NCBI GenBank assembly: GCA_014898415.1
Contig: RCTD01000006.1
Span: forward strand, 1,488,001 to 1,552,000
Source of the DNA: Stromatinia cepivora
Lineage: Eukaryota > Ascomycota > Leotiomycetes > Helotiales > Sclerotiniaceae
Reading direction: 5' to 3'
Length of the DNA stretch: 64,000 bases
Shown piece after piece: positions 12,441 through 25,929 of the stretch. The first letter of the stretch is position 1. Every line of letters begins with the position of its first letter. The notes under the pieces are model-generated. The model made no database searches. It saw only the letters and a program-made list of their open reading frames with translations, and was not told where the DNA came from. Both the position numbers and the translations under genes were made by a program.

Positions 12441-15306
12441 AAATAATTAATTGATATAAATTGGGATTTAAATTAAAATCGTTTTTATTATTTGTTGATA
12501 ATATAATAATAAATAATGTAATAGAAAAAGCGAAGTTTTTATATATTTTGATATTAAATTGTTTCAATATTAAGAATCATTTGAATAATAATTTTTTGAT
12601 CGATTAGCAAAATAATATAATTTCTTTAAAAAAAAGTTTATTAGTATTTTTAATATATTATTGAAAATAAATAGAGTTACTATTTGGGTTTTTAAGGTAT
12701 ATTGAGAATTGATTAAATATTTAATATGTAATCTTTATAATTATTATTTAATTCTGAATTTTTTCTTTTAAGTTTCAAAATTGATCGAAATTATAATATT
12801 CTTTAAAGTAAATAAGAAAGATAAGTCTTTAATTTGTTTATAAAGGTTTATTATCTTTATATTTTTTATTTTCAAAAGTTTGAAATATATTGTTATTTGA
12901 TAAATTGATTGGATAATATTTATAAATAATATTCAAAATCTTTAATATAAAAAAAAGGTTTTCATTTATAAAACAATTATAAATTTGATAATTAATTTTA
13001 TATATAATATTGAAATAATTATCTTTTAGAAATTCAAAATCATTATAAATATTATAAATATTTAAACTACTTTGAATACTTTTTTGAAAATATCTTTATT
13101 ACATCGAATAATTAAATAAAAATAGTTTCTTCTTTTATTCAAATTAATTGATTCCTTTTTTATTGATAAATCTATTAAAATATATTTAGAAAACTTTATT
13201 ATATCAAATTATTAAATATTCTATAAAATTCTTTAAGAATTTTTATTTCCAACTATTTTATATATATCATATTTTATTAAATTCTTTTTTTAAAATATTA
13301 AACTGAAATTTAATTATATTGATGATTTCTATATTTATAAAGTTTTGAAATTTTTCAATAATAATATCTATCTACTTTCTATTTATTAAAATAAAAAATA
13401 TTATAAATTGAAGAAATTAAAACAAAATATATTTTTTTCTTAAAAAACTGAAAATGATTTATATATTAAAAAAAAAGATTCGTTTTATTATATATAATTA
13501 ATGAAATCTTTATTATTAACTTTATTATAATGATAGAAAAAGATAATTTCAATTTGTTTTATAATAATTGGAAATATAATTGATTCGATGAATTTTTTTT
13601 AAATAATATATTATAGAAAAGATAATAAAAACTTAATATATAATTTATTATATTCAAGATTTTATTAAAACTATTAATAATTTATTTGTTTTCATATCAT
13701 AAAAAATAATAATTATTTATATTATCTCTTTTTTTGATTTATAATATAAAAATATAATATATAGAATGAATTAAAATATTTAAATTCAATTTTTCAAATT
13801 GTTTTTTAAGAATTAAGATTAATAAAATTCTGATCATCATTATATAAAAAATATTATTTATTTAAAGAATTATTTTTACAATTATTTTTTTCAGAAATAT
13901 AAATATCTTTTTTAATAATATTATTCTCGAAAAAATTGAATTATAATTTATTCTCAAAATTCAAATAATGAATACTAGATATCTTTTAATTGAATATATT
14001 CTTTTGCTAATAATAATCAAGGACTATAATATCGAAACCAAACAAATATTTAAAATCAAAATACAAAAGTTTATACATTTTTTTTTAATATTCTCAAGTT
14101 CATATTGTGGATTTCTTCTTCTATTTATAAATATAAAATAAATCTTATAAATATATTCGATAAGAAAATTGTAATATTCATTTTTAAAGATTAATAATTA
14201 GTTTTGTTTTTAAACAAAATCTTTTTTTAAAAGAAAATTAGAATAATATATTAATAGAAATAGATATATCAATCATAATCCTATTATTTATTAAAACAAA
14301 AAACAAATTATTAAAAAAGCTGATTTGATCAATTTAATATTTTATATTTTCGATAATAAAATTTTAAAGATTTAAATATATTTATAATATATAATTAAAG
14401 TATTAATTTAGAAAAGATCTGACCCTATATCAATAATATATTAATCATTTGATATTTTAAAAGAAATATTTTTGAATCGTTTTAATAGGTTTTCTATAAT
14501 ATTTCAATATAATATTTATTCAAATATTAAGAATAATAAAATAATAGATTAATTAACAAATTTTCATATTCTTAAAGATATATATAATATCAATTCAAAT
14601 TCCGAATTTATAATCAATAGATTTGATATTATTTTCAAGGATCTTTATTTCAATATACAATACATTTGATAATTTGAATATAATATAAAATTATTTATAA
14701 ATTATCAAAAATGGAATCTTGTTTATATATTATTTATTATTTCAAAATATAAAAATCTTTTAATAATCAATTATTTATTCTTTTATTTTTAACCAAAAGA
14801 AATCTGGATTATTTGTTCTATTTAATAAACCAATTTCTTGAATTTCTTAAACTTTTGGATATTATTAATTTTCATTTTAATATTTATTTTTAAGAATAAA
14901 ATTTATCTTCATTATAAATATTTTATTTTATTTTAAACACTTTCCTTCTTTGTTTAATTATTATTGATATTGAATTTAACATCTCTTTTCTTTTTATATA
15001 AATTTCCTTGAAATTTATATTTTTTATTGATTTAGATTGATTTTATTTAAATCTTTTAATTATTTTGATATCTAAAAGAATATAATTTCCAAAAGAAATA
15101 GATTTATTTTAAATAATATAAAAAATTATATTCAAATGATTCATCGAAATTTATGATAAATTAGAAATGTTTTCTAAGATAACTTTTAAATTAAATTCCT
15201 TAATTTAATATATTTCAATATTTCTTAGAAAGTCCCAGGATATAAATCATAAACTTATATCTGGTAGATACAAATTAATATTACTATTATTACTATTACT
15301 ATTATT
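12441..15306 (+). pseudogene. LINE (non-LTR retrotransposon) RT and 3' end, copy 1
   Basis: A reverse transcriptase palm motif of the LINE type, FNYIDDFYIY, lies at about 13,306-13,335 (Asp-Asp codons at 13,321-13,326), preceded by a PTILYISYF stretch that fits the P-hydrophobic-LYxxY segment before the active site in fungal Tad1-like LINEs. About 1.95 kb downstream the element ends in a degenerate trinucleotide tail of tac/tat units (15,276-15,306), as expected for a non-LTR element. The 3' two kilobases (from about 13,440) are repeated at 42,541-44,641 with an equivalent tail. RT fingers, endonuclease and RNase H motifs were not resolved. The start at 12,441 is simply where G2 homology stops. 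Confidence 0.6.
15276..15306 (+). repeat. Degenerate (TAC/TAT)n tail of LINE copy 1
   Basis: Trinucleotide run of tac and tat units directly after the last shared LINE sequence. The matching copy at 44,611-44,641 is less mutated and mostly tac, so the tat units probably arose by C-to-T change. Confidence 0.6.
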
Positions 15307-16690
15307 AAAGTGAATCCTTTATTATTCAATATTATATTTATAAAAATAATGGATTAAAAAAAAGGATATTTTTATAATTATTCTGAATCAAAAGTACAAA
15401 GAAAGATACTATCAATTTGAGAATTTTGTATAGACTATAAATAAGTTTGATTAATTTATATTAAATAGATATTCCTATAGTTTTACTAATTTATAATATC
15501 AATAAATTATATATTATAATTAAATTATTTAAGATTAATTTGTTTTATTAATAATATATTATAAAATTGAATAAGAAAATAAAGATTTATTATTCGAAAT
15601 GAATAAGATTTTATTATGGTTTTATATATATTAATATAATATAGGAATTTTCATAATTTTAAAATATAATAATATGGAACAGAATATATATCTAATAGTA
15701 AATATCAAAATCAAAATTTTGATAAATTTTGATTTGGATGAAACATATTAAATAATAAATGATATAATAATATAAGGACTATTATAATTAGTAATAATAT
15801 TGATAATATTAATATGAAAAATCAATAAAATAGTTTATTATATTAAATTTATGATTTATAATAATAAATAGATAATCAATAAATTTTAAAAATTATTAAA
15901 TAATTTTCTTGAAATATCATCAAAAGATATTGGATTTATCAAATTTTTTAAAATTCAATTATTAATAATAAAATCATATTCAAAATAGGAAAATAAATTT
16001 AGAAATAAAATTAAAAAATATTTATTAAAATATAAAGATGAATAATTTGTATTCAAACAATTTAAAATATTTATAAAACAAAATAAATTGAAATTAATAA
16101 TATTTCTAATATTTTCTATTTTTTCTTTATTTATAATATAACTTAACATTATTATTATTATTGTCATAAAAGAATATTTTGTAAGTAATTCGAGATTATT
16201 AATATATTATAATAATCGATTATACTTTTTCTTCTATCAATGATATTTTATTATAATATTATATTTAGAATAATATATTTTTAATTATTTCTTTATAAAA
16301 TTCAGAAATTCCTTAGTATATATTAATAATAATTTATTCAAAAATATATAAAAATCATGAAACTATTTTAAACACAAAAAATTTAATTATTAAAAGATAT
16401 TTTATATAAAATATAAAATAATCACAATACTAATAAAATCAAAATGATATTATTGAAAAAGTAAATCTTAATATATACAAATCTGAATTAATTATTATTT
16501 TTAAATTTTGATATATCAAAAATCAAAGAAATAAATATTATTCTTTATTATATTAAAAACAATATTTTAATTAAATAAATATAAAATCTATCTTATTTTT
16601 ATCAAAACTATTATATAAAATAGAAACAAAATATTAATTTTCGGAATTAAAAATAGTAACATTAATATAAAGATTATATAAAATCAAATA
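15307..16690 (+). other. Degenerate DNA with a weak gypsy RT-like segment
   Basis: No intact gene. At 15,421-15,441 a frame reads EFCIDYK, resembling the FCVDYR motif in the fingers of gypsy RTs, and at about 15,521-15,545 another frame reads KLFKINLFY, resembling the following FTKLDLRxAY block. The spacing (about 100 bases) is right, so a fragment of a gypsy RT on the + strand is plausible, with a frameshift. I cannot find the Y-x-DD motif downstream. The remainder up to the Fot1-like element shows nothing recognisable. Confidence 0.3.
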
Positions 16691-16742
16691 ACATGATTTA
16701 TCACTGAGTGGATCATATCACCGAGTGGATCACTTTCACCTC
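16691..16742 (+). repeat. Left terminal inverted repeat of Fot1-like element
   Basis: Pairs with 18,487-18,527. It contains two offset copies of the tcac(t/c)gagtggatca motif; the right end has only one. The start is fixed by the flanking TA dinucleotide. Confidence 0.9.
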
Positions 16743-16788
16743 AATTTATATCTTTCTTTTTCAACATACGTTTTATCAATCAATTGAA

Positions 16789-18335
16789 ATGCAATCGAAT
16801 AATAAAGAAGTTCGAATATTTTTAATCATTAAGATTATTCAAAAAAAAACACAAAACTTAATATTCGAACAACTGTCAAACTATATAATTTATTATATAT
16901 AATATTCAATTGCAGAATAAATGATTTTACCCCTTATATCGAAACTCAAGCGAATTGTTATAAGGTTATAGAATTAAAAGAAAAGATAATTATTTAATAT
17001 ATATTCAATATAAATTTAAAAGGATTTCCATTTAAATTAAAGAATATAAAAAATATGGTGAATTATATTTTTGAATCGAAGAGTGCGAAGTATGTTGAGA
17101 AATTCTGAATATATCGATTTGTAAAACATTGAATCGAATTAAAAATGTATTTTAGTTATATTTATAACTTTTAAAGAGTTTTCTATGAAGATCCTAAATT
17201 CATTGAAGAATGGTTTTGATTAATTGCAAATATATAAATGAAATATAGTATTTTGGATGGCGATTTTTATAATTTCGATAAAACAGGCTTCATGATAGAG
17301 ATTATAAATATAGTAATAATTGTTATTAATACCGAAAGATATAGCAGAAGTAAATCAATACAGTTAGGTAATCGAGAATGGGTTATAGCAATAATATATG
17401 GAAATGGGGAGGGTGAAATTATTCTTTTATTTTTAATGGTTTAAAGATAGATTCATCTTTTTAATTAATATATCGAAACCAATCTTCCTGTAGAATGGGT
17501 TATTAAACCTATATTTAATGGATGGATAAACAATGAGATAGGTTTGAAATAATTAGAGTATTTCAATAGGCATATAATTTGTCGGAGAAAGGGCAAATAT
17601 CGAATACTAGTGCTGAATGGATACGAAAGTTATGAATCAATAGCTTTTCAATTATATTATAAAACAAATAATATTATATGTTTACGTTTATTATCGCATT
17701 CAAATCATTTAATTCAGTCATTTGATATTGATTGTTTTAGTAATCTGAAACGTTTATATAATGGTTAAATTGATGGATTTATTAAGGTATATATCAATTA
17801 TATTTTGAAGATTAAATTCTTTATAACTTTTAAAACTGTATATGAAGAATCAATCACCTTTTGGAATATGAAATCAGGGTTTCGAGGAATAGATTTAATA
17901 TCATTTAATCTTGAAGCTGTATTTTCGAAATTAGATATTCGAATTTGTATACCTATCTCTCTCCTTTTCAATCTAGATTAATAGATCTTTCAAACCCTTT
18001 GCAATTCAATTGAAGCTCTTTCTTAATCAACTTTAATGAAATCTCGAATAACCTATTATTAATCAAATTCCCCTATATTTATATTCGAGATTATATTAGC
18101 TTTAGTTAAGGGTACAAAAAGATTAGTTTATGAAAATATACTTTTGATTGTAGAGATTTGTATATTTTGGAAGGCAAATGAAGTATTAAATAAATATTAA
18201 TATATGAAAAAAACCTAATTATGTTAAGGAGAAGTGTTTATTGAATAAAAGGTTTTTGATATATTATTTTAGCAAAAGATTGATATTCAGATTCAATATG
18301 ATAAGTATTAAAAAGAGGGGAATTCTAATGGGGAA
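16789..18335 (+). pseudogene. Fot1/pogo-type DDE transposase, inactivated
   Basis: The frame can be followed for almost the whole protein with a few stops and shifts. The N-terminal DNA-binding part starts with the ATG at 16,789 (MQSNNKEVRIF). The DDE domain reads GDFYNFDKTGFM (first catalytic Asp at 17,277), SKSIQLGNREW near 17,350, LVLNGYESY with the second Asp changed to Asn (17,616-17,618), and DIDCFSNLK with the third Asp kept (17,724). The C-terminal part (about 18,070-18,335) reads LALVKGTKRLVYENILLIVE and KANEVL, as in Fot1-like proteins. Trp codons mutated to stops and the Asp-to-Asn change all fit G-to-A transitions. The protein would cut and paste the element through a DDD/DDE active site; it is dead here. 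Confidence 0.9.
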
Positions 18336-18486
18336 ATATCTTTTAATTAATGTTATAGTAAATACGTAAAGACAGATTATAATGTAAAAATCTATTAAAA
18401 TAATGTAATAGATTTTAAATTATTAGATTCTTAATAGTTTCAATCAATTGATTCAATTGTTATTGAATAATATAGGGTTGAAAGTG

Positions 18487-18527
18487 TAAATTGAGGTGAA
18501 AGTGATCCATTCGGTGATAAACCACGT
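18487..18527 (-). repeat. Right terminal inverted repeat of Fot1-like element
   Basis: The reverse complement matches the left end, with transitions only at most differing sites (for example acgtgg against acatga). The end is fixed by the flanking TA at 18,528-18,529. Confidence 0.9.
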
Positions 18528-18529
18528 TA

Positions 18530-20479
18530 TATTATTTATTATAATAAAATACCCTCAATAATCATTTATATAGATTATAATATGTTAATATATATAATTA
18601 AGAAAATAGATATTATAATAATAATATTGATAATCGAATTGAATCTAAAATCAATACCAATAATAGAATTCATTTCTATTTTCGATTTCGATACTAAATA
18701 CAAATTAAACAAAGAAAATATAATCCTAAATATACTATTATAATTATTATACAAAGAAAATCATATAAATAAAAACAAATAATCAAAAGAATTAAAATAT
18801 TATTTATAATACACTATTATAAATAATTATATTTATATAATTTCTTTATAATATTCATTGAAATATCCAATTAATTTTAGAAAAAAATAATAGAAAATTA
18901 TGAGAAAAAAATTATTTGTATAAATATTATTACAATTATTAAAAAGAACAATATTCTCAAAAACAACATAATATTTTTATTATTCTAAATTCAAAATGAT
19001 TTGATATATACAATCAATAATAATAATAAATTAATATAATTATATATTCTATATAATAATAATAAATTAATATAATTATATATTCTATATACTAATAATA
19101 ATAATAATGATCTTTATATTTAAAAGGATTTTATAAAGATCTCGAATCTTCTGAAAAGGATAAGGATAAATTAATTCAGAAATATTTATATATAGAATTC
19201 GGAATTTACTTTTGTTAATTGATTTTTATTTATTTTGTTTTTGTAGATCTAAAAAGATCGTTTGGTTATATAGATCATAAATAGGTAATGCTCAGAGATA
19301 TTTTTTTATTAGATTTTTTATATTGATTAAATTGATTTGTAATATATTTTTAGTTTTAAAATAGAGAGTTTTTTTATTGAAATAAAAATATCAATTTTGT
19401 TTTGATTTTATATTAATATTTTTCAATTTAAAATATTAGTATATAATTCTTTGATTATAAGAAATATAAAGGTTTTAAAATTGTTTAAATTTATAATAAA
19501 GGTTGGTTTTGTGGTTCCTTTTATAGATTCTTTTAAGGAATTTTCAAAAGATTTAGAATTGAGATAATAAATAAGAAAAATATTTGAAATCGTTTTATAT
19601 ATTTTTAAAAGATTATAAAGATTGTAATAATTATTTAGAAAAATATTCAATAGATTATTAATAATATATTAAATATTTTCAAATCTTATTTATTATATTT
19701 ATATCTATATGAATATCTGAATTTGATATTATTTCATGTAAAATATTTATAATTTTATATAAAATCTTTATAATTTATTTTATTAAAAAGTATTTATGAA
19801 ATATTATTATTGATAAATTTAATTCTAATAACTTTTTAATAAAATAATTGAGTTTCTATTTTCAATATATGATTATAAAGCTTATAAAATTTTGTTTTTA
19901 TTAAATATTTTTGTTCATTTATTACAAAACTTTTATTATTGATTTAATATTATTAATATTAAAGAAAATTATCAAATTTAAACTTATTGAATTATTTTCA
20001 GTTTTTTAATTCATTAATTTATTAATTTTTTGGGTTTTTTTTTATTTCGATATAATATCGGATTTGTTTATAAATTATAATATTTTTTAAAAATGATTAA
20101 TACAAAACCAAATATCCTAATATTAAAAATCTATAATAAACTTTTTGTATATTATATTTCCTTTAAAATATTATTTATTATTTCGATATCAAAAAAGTAT
20201 AATAATAAATTAATTAATTCTAAGTTTTTTTTTTCATATTATATAATTATAATTAAATTTTTTTTTTATTCATTATAATTATTCTATTTTATTCAAAAAG
20301 ACCAATATATTATCAATTAGAAATTGATCTTATTATTTATTGAATTTTTTAATTATTGTTTTTTCTAAAATATAATTGATAAGATTTATATAATATTTAA
20401 TCGAATAATATCAAAGAATTAGAATAACATGAAAAGTATTCAAAATTAAATTTTTAAATCCAAAAAGCTTTATTTCTTT
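18530..20479. other. A+T-rich DNA, no gene seen
   Basis: All six frames are closed by stops and none of the short frames (for example 19,423-19,650 minus, 20,093-20,278 plus) resembles a family I know. The only structure is the perfect 36-base tandem duplication at 19,019-19,090 and the repeat shared with 51 kb that begins near 20,480. Confidence 0.6.
19019..19090 (+). repeat. Perfect tandem duplication, 2 x 36 bp
   Basis: The 36-base unit beginning aataataataaattaatat occurs at 19,019-19,054 and again at 19,055-19,090 without a mismatch, followed by more aat units. Identity between two A+T-rich copies suggests replication slippage after the main mutation phase. Confidence 0.9.
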
Positions 20480-20905
20480 ATATTATTATTATTTTAAAAA
20501 TTCGAATTTCGATAAAATTAAATATTTAGAATTGATTATATATAATTTCATTATCAATTTGATTTATATTTATTATAATATTATATTTTTTAATAAAAAA
20601 TCTATATTATATAAAAAATTCATTTTTAAAATAGTTTTTTATATAAAAAGTATTTTTTTTATCATAAAATTTATTATTTTATCAATCTTGAAGATATATT
20701 ATTCAAATTATATCGATATTATTATATTATAAAGAATCTTTTCTGAACAATTAGATCGGAATTGTTTTATATATTCTATTTCTGATTTTTATAAAATTAA
20801 AAATAATATATAAATAATTTTAATTTTTTAAAGAAAAGATATTGAAAGATTATCCTTAATATAGATTAGATTTTATATATAATAGATTATTCGATATATT
20901 TTTTT
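20480..20905 (+). repeat. Repeat X, heavily mutated copy
   Basis: Homologous to the reverse complement of 51,185-51,590. The open frame at 20,532-20,732 (MIIYNFIINLIYIYYNIIFF) matches the minus-strand frame at 51,336-51,566 residue by residue over about 60 positions, so the two derive from one coding or structural sequence, which I do not recognise. Here the distal part is almost pure A+T, while the other copy keeps G and C. Confidence 0.8.
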
Positions 20906-23900
20906 TTGGAGATATATTTTTTAAAGAATGGAATGTAATCAAAATAGATATTTAATTTTTTAAATATTGATTAATAGATTTTATTTTTGATATTTAAAAT
21001 AAATATAATAATAAGATTTGGATTTATTATAATGGATAATATATATACTTTTCTTTTTTTAAAAATATAAATCATTTTTAGTTTTTTTAATATCAAAGTT
21101 ATAATATTGTATTCTTTTCAAAATAATATTTTATTGATATTTTAATAAAATAATGAAATATTTTTCTGAAATTTTTTTCAGATATTTGATATAGATTATT
21201 ATTATTAGTATAATTAAAATAAAATAACATATTCTGATTCAATAATTTAATTAGATATAAAATATAAAATATTAAAAATAAAGGAAATCTTTATAAAGTA
21301 TTATATTGAATTCGGTTTTTTTGTAATAATATGTTCAAATCGAATATAGATTTTTTATTTTATTAAAAAATGTTCAATTCATTATTTTTATTTATATATT
21401 TTCTTTAAAAGTTTTTCTAATAACAAAATATCAAAGGTAATAATCTTTATTTTCTTTACAAAAATTGTTTCAATTTTATAAATAAAAGTTGCAATCAAAT
21501 TTATAATTAATCTTTTTGAAAGGGTTTTATTATATTAAAAGTTTATTATTCTAAATAAGATTATTATTTAAATTATATATTTTATTATCATTCTTTTGAA
21601 GTTTTTTATATTACAAATAATTAAAATAATCAATCTTCAGAATTGAATTGATGATTTATTCTTTCTTTTTTTCATATTCAAAAATATTATGATTTTTATT
21701 AATTCCTAATGAAATAGATAAATAGTAATAGAATATTCAATAATATTTAAATAATATAAAAATATATTCCTTAATATTTTCCCAATGTATTTTTAAAATC
21801 CGGATTGTAATTATATTAGAATTAAATAAGATATTTAAGATTCTAATTACATTATATTCTATCTTTTTCAATATAAAATTCATTATTTCCAATAATAGAA
21901 TCACAAATTTCGATTTTCAAATTTGTTAAAAGAGATTATATTATTATATCTATTTAGAATTTCTTTAAATAAAATCTTTACTTTTTATAAAATATTTTCA
22001 ATTTTTGGAATATCGATCGATTATTAAAAATAAAAATTTCAGATTAGAATTTAATTTATATTAATCAATAATCTTATAAAAATCTCGATTATTGATTATT
22101 TTATTAATATATTATATTCAATACTTTCATTTCGCTTTATAAATTGTTAATTCAAATATTTTTAATACTCTTTTAATATCGATATATATATTTTATATTT
22201 GAAAATAAATTTTATAAATTTTTATATATTTTAATATTTATCAAAAAATCAAATATTCACTATTTTTTATAAATATTTATTATTTTAATTCCTTTATCAA
22301 AACTTTTTCTAAATTTAATTATATTTTCATTTAAATTTATAATATTATTATATATAATTAAACCAAAAAATTAATATTTTATTTTGTTAATATTTAATGA
22401 TCTAAAAAGATTCTTTTTTTATATATCAATTTTTAAAACTATTTTCAAAATATTATTATAATTGAATATAATATTAATCTAGATTTTATAATCCAATTTT
22501 AAATGTAAATCCAATTATATTATTTTTTCGATAAAAAAAATATTCGGAAAAATAAGATCAATTATATATCTATTATTATTAATAAATATTTCTAGAAAAT
22601 CAATATAATCTATTCTACTTAATATAAACCATTTCAAAAATACTTAATCTTGATTTATTGAATCAATATTAAACTCGAAAAATTCAATTTTTATATTAAA
22701 ATCCCTTTTTATAATGTTATTTAAAATATAATCCTATTGAATAATACAATTTATAATCTTGAATATATTAAATTCACTATAAATATTAATTATTTAAAAA
22801 CTATTTATATCAAATAAGATTATATCATGATCCTTTTTATTACAATATTATTATATTATTAATTTAACCCTTTTCCTAATATGTATCATTATTCAAAATC
22901 ATTCTATCACTCTAATTTATTTATTTATATTATTCCAATTATTAAATGAAATATAACAATTATAAAACAAATGATTTTATATTCTTATATTTAAAACTAA
23001 ATATAATTCCTAAATATAAAGGATATCAATACCTTCTTCGAAAACTAATTATAAAACAGTTACATAAACTTCGCCCGATTTCCCTATATTAACCCATCCA
23101 ATCTTAATCTATCGATGAATGATTATATATTCTATATATAATTCATTATAAAGTTTTCGAATTATTTCATAAAAACGATTATCTAGAATATATTAAATTT
23201 ATAAATCTAATAAAACAAATTTTTTATATTTATAAAAAATTAATATTTATATTATCATAAATAATATCAAGTATTGCAAATTAAATAAAATAAATTGTGT
23301 AGTATATTATAATCTATATTAGTATTGCTAATTTTATTTTATATAATTATAATCGATTTCATTGTTATATTTTTATAATTAAAGGATTTGGTTTTGTAAT
23401 AATTGAAATAAATAAATTAATAAAGATGATATTATTTATATCAAAAAAATCGATATAAATAATATAAAAATAAAGTTATATATTTGTTATAAGAATATTC
23501 GATTTCAATTGAAGTTATTCAAAAGTTATTATCAATAATTGGGATTCGAAGTTTTTATTTAATATATAAAAAGCCATTTTTATAATACTAAGAATATCTT
23601 CATTATATTTTATAATTATTATATATAAATAATTAATTAATTAAAAATCTCAAATCGAATTGTAAAAATTATATAATATTATTATTTAAAAAAAATTTAG
23701 ATTATAAAAAGATATATAATTTATATTGTAATTTCATTTAAATAATCCTTATCAATAGATTATTAAGAAAATCCCTTAACAAAGCTATATATAGTTTTAT
23801 ATCAAATAATATAATATAATTTGTTAATTTAATAATATAAAAACTTTTTCTATTATTATTATAAATCAATATTATAGATTATATTATTTTTATAATAATA

Positions 23901-25385
23901 ACAAAATATCAATATAATAAATCTAAGTATCCGGAAAAGCAAATTTAATTTATTTAAAATTATATATAAGATAATTAATATCTATTATTGATAATAAAAA
24001 TTTTAAACAATAATAAATAGAATATTTTTCAATTATCAAATACATAAAAATATTAATATATAAATTCAATATCTTCAAATATTGATATATATATCTAATA
24101 ATTTCAATGATAGATTTTAAATTAATATTAATAGAAAAATCCCTATATTATTAATTTAAATCTAATAAATTTAATATAAATAATTATAAAAGATTATAAA
24201 GAATATAAAAAAAAAAATCGTTTGCAAATATATTATATAATAAATATTATATTGAATAGAAGAAATACGAAAATCGGATTCAATTGATAATTATTATACA
24301 GATATCTAGAGTATTACAAAAATATAATCCAAAAATTTAAAAACAAATTGATATAAAAAACTCTATTGATATCAAAAATTATAAAATATATTTTAATATA
24401 AATTCACAACAAACAATGAACTATAAATAAATAATTATTATTTGAATAATAATAATAATAAAGCTATAAATAAAAATGATAATTTTATTATAATCAATAA
24501 AAAAATATATAATATATTGGAACCAAAAAAAATTATAATAAAAATCAATTTTTATAATATCAAAATTATAAATATAACATTTTTCAATTTTATATAATTA
24601 AAAAAAAAATTATATAAATATTATCTTACAATATCAGAAATATAATGATATCAAATCGATTCAAAGAAAATATAATCTTGATAATAAATTCTTTAAAAAA
24701 AATTAAAGAATAATAAAAAATATTTAGATTTAAATAAAATCCAAACGATATTATTCTAATTATTATAAAATAATTTTTATAATTCGATTAATATAAATAA
24801 ATTCTTTATTTGTATATTTTCGAAATATGATATTATTTATATATTATTAAATATATCAATTCTAATTAAAAAATATTACAAATATTATTCAGATATATTC
24901 AATATAAAAATTATATATTCTAAAAAATATTATTATTAATTAATAACAAAATCTACAAAATTATAATTAAACTTTATTTAAAAAAACCTTTTCTATTATT
25001 CTTGAATATTATATCAAAAACTGATAACAAATTTAAAAATAAAAATAAAAATAAATTATATTATCAAAGATACTTAGAAAATTTTTTTTATTTAAATATC
25101 AAATATATTTTTTATAATATTGATATAAATATTATTCTAACAAAGAAAATTTAATAAATAAATATATAAATATAATAAATGTACTTATCAAAATTAATTA
25201 TTACAGAATTGATTTATTAAAAAACAAAATAATATTATTATTATTAAACTATTCAAAATACATTAAGGAATATTAAAACTATAATAAATATAATAATAAA
25301 ACAATATCAATATTAAATATATAAAATTAAAAACTCGAATAAAAGAAAAATCAAATAAATATAATTAAACAAATTCAAATTATCT
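20906..25385. other. A+T-rich DNA, no gene seen
   Basis: No recognisable reading frame on either strand. A patch at about 23,035-23,115 keeps more C (cttcgcccgatttccc and neighbours) and may mark the end of a repeat. Between 23,600 and 25,380 the + strand is clearly richer in C than in G. Sequence style suggests more decayed transposons, but no domain could be followed. Confidence 0.55.
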
Positions 25386-25650
25386 ATCACAAATTACTGC
25401 CCGTTTCTAGCTAATCCATATAGATGCTTTAGGCATCCATTGCCTATATAATCGGCGTTTTTTTAATACCTTCTTTTCTTCTCTATAAAATACAATTATA
25501 CCACTTAAAACCTTTTTTTATATTATAATAATATATTTTATTCTTTAAAAGATTTTATTATTCAATATAAAAGCAATTTTAATTAAAAAAAGAAACTATT
25601 AGAAAAGAATTATTTCAATAATGAAATCCAAAAATCTGATCGATAATGTA
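25386..25650 (+). repeat. LTR-A fragment
   Basis: Matches the first part of LTR-A at 7,211-7,460: the tract ctgcccgtttctagctaat followed by gatgctttaggcatcc and an A+T-rich body. The first ten bases and the G+C-rich 3' half of LTR-A are missing. It is the 5' boundary of the outer G2 copy. Confidence 0.75.
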
Positions 25651-25929
25651 TTAATAAATAATATATTAGATTTAGATTTAAAATTTTGACATAATTTAAA
25701 TTAGATTTTTTGTAAATTAATTTAGATATAATATTTGATATAATTCAAATAAGATTTATATTCAGATTTAGATTTGTTATATAACAGAAATATTCGACTT
25801 GGAAATTATATCTTGTTTTTTAAAGTATATTCTAGAGGTTTGATTATTATATTAAATATTCTTAAATCAATTATTTTTATTAAATAAAAGATAATATCAA
25901 AGATTTGAAATTATATTCAAAAGATTTTC

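Larger units (their letters stand above)
16691..18527 (+). mobile_element. Fot1/pogo-type DNA transposon, full length (1,837 bp)
   Basis: Both ends are present. The left end reads acatgatttatcac and the reverse complement of the right end acgtggtttatcac, giving imperfect terminal inverted repeats of about 50 bases that continue through the block ggatcactttcacctcaatt. The element is flanked by TA on both sides (16,689-16,690 and 18,528-18,529), the target duplication used by the Tc1/mariner/pogo group. Its length is close to the roughly 1.9 kb of Fot1. Inside lies one transposase pseudogene in the + orientation. The left end has an extra 17-base offset duplication of the tcac(t/c)gagtggatca motif (16,701 and 16,718). 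It sits between gypsy debris and an uncharacterised stretch. Confidence 0.93.

Noticed and set aside
19019..19090. CRISPR-like array
   Set aside because: Only two directly abutting units without spacers; a simple tandem duplication.
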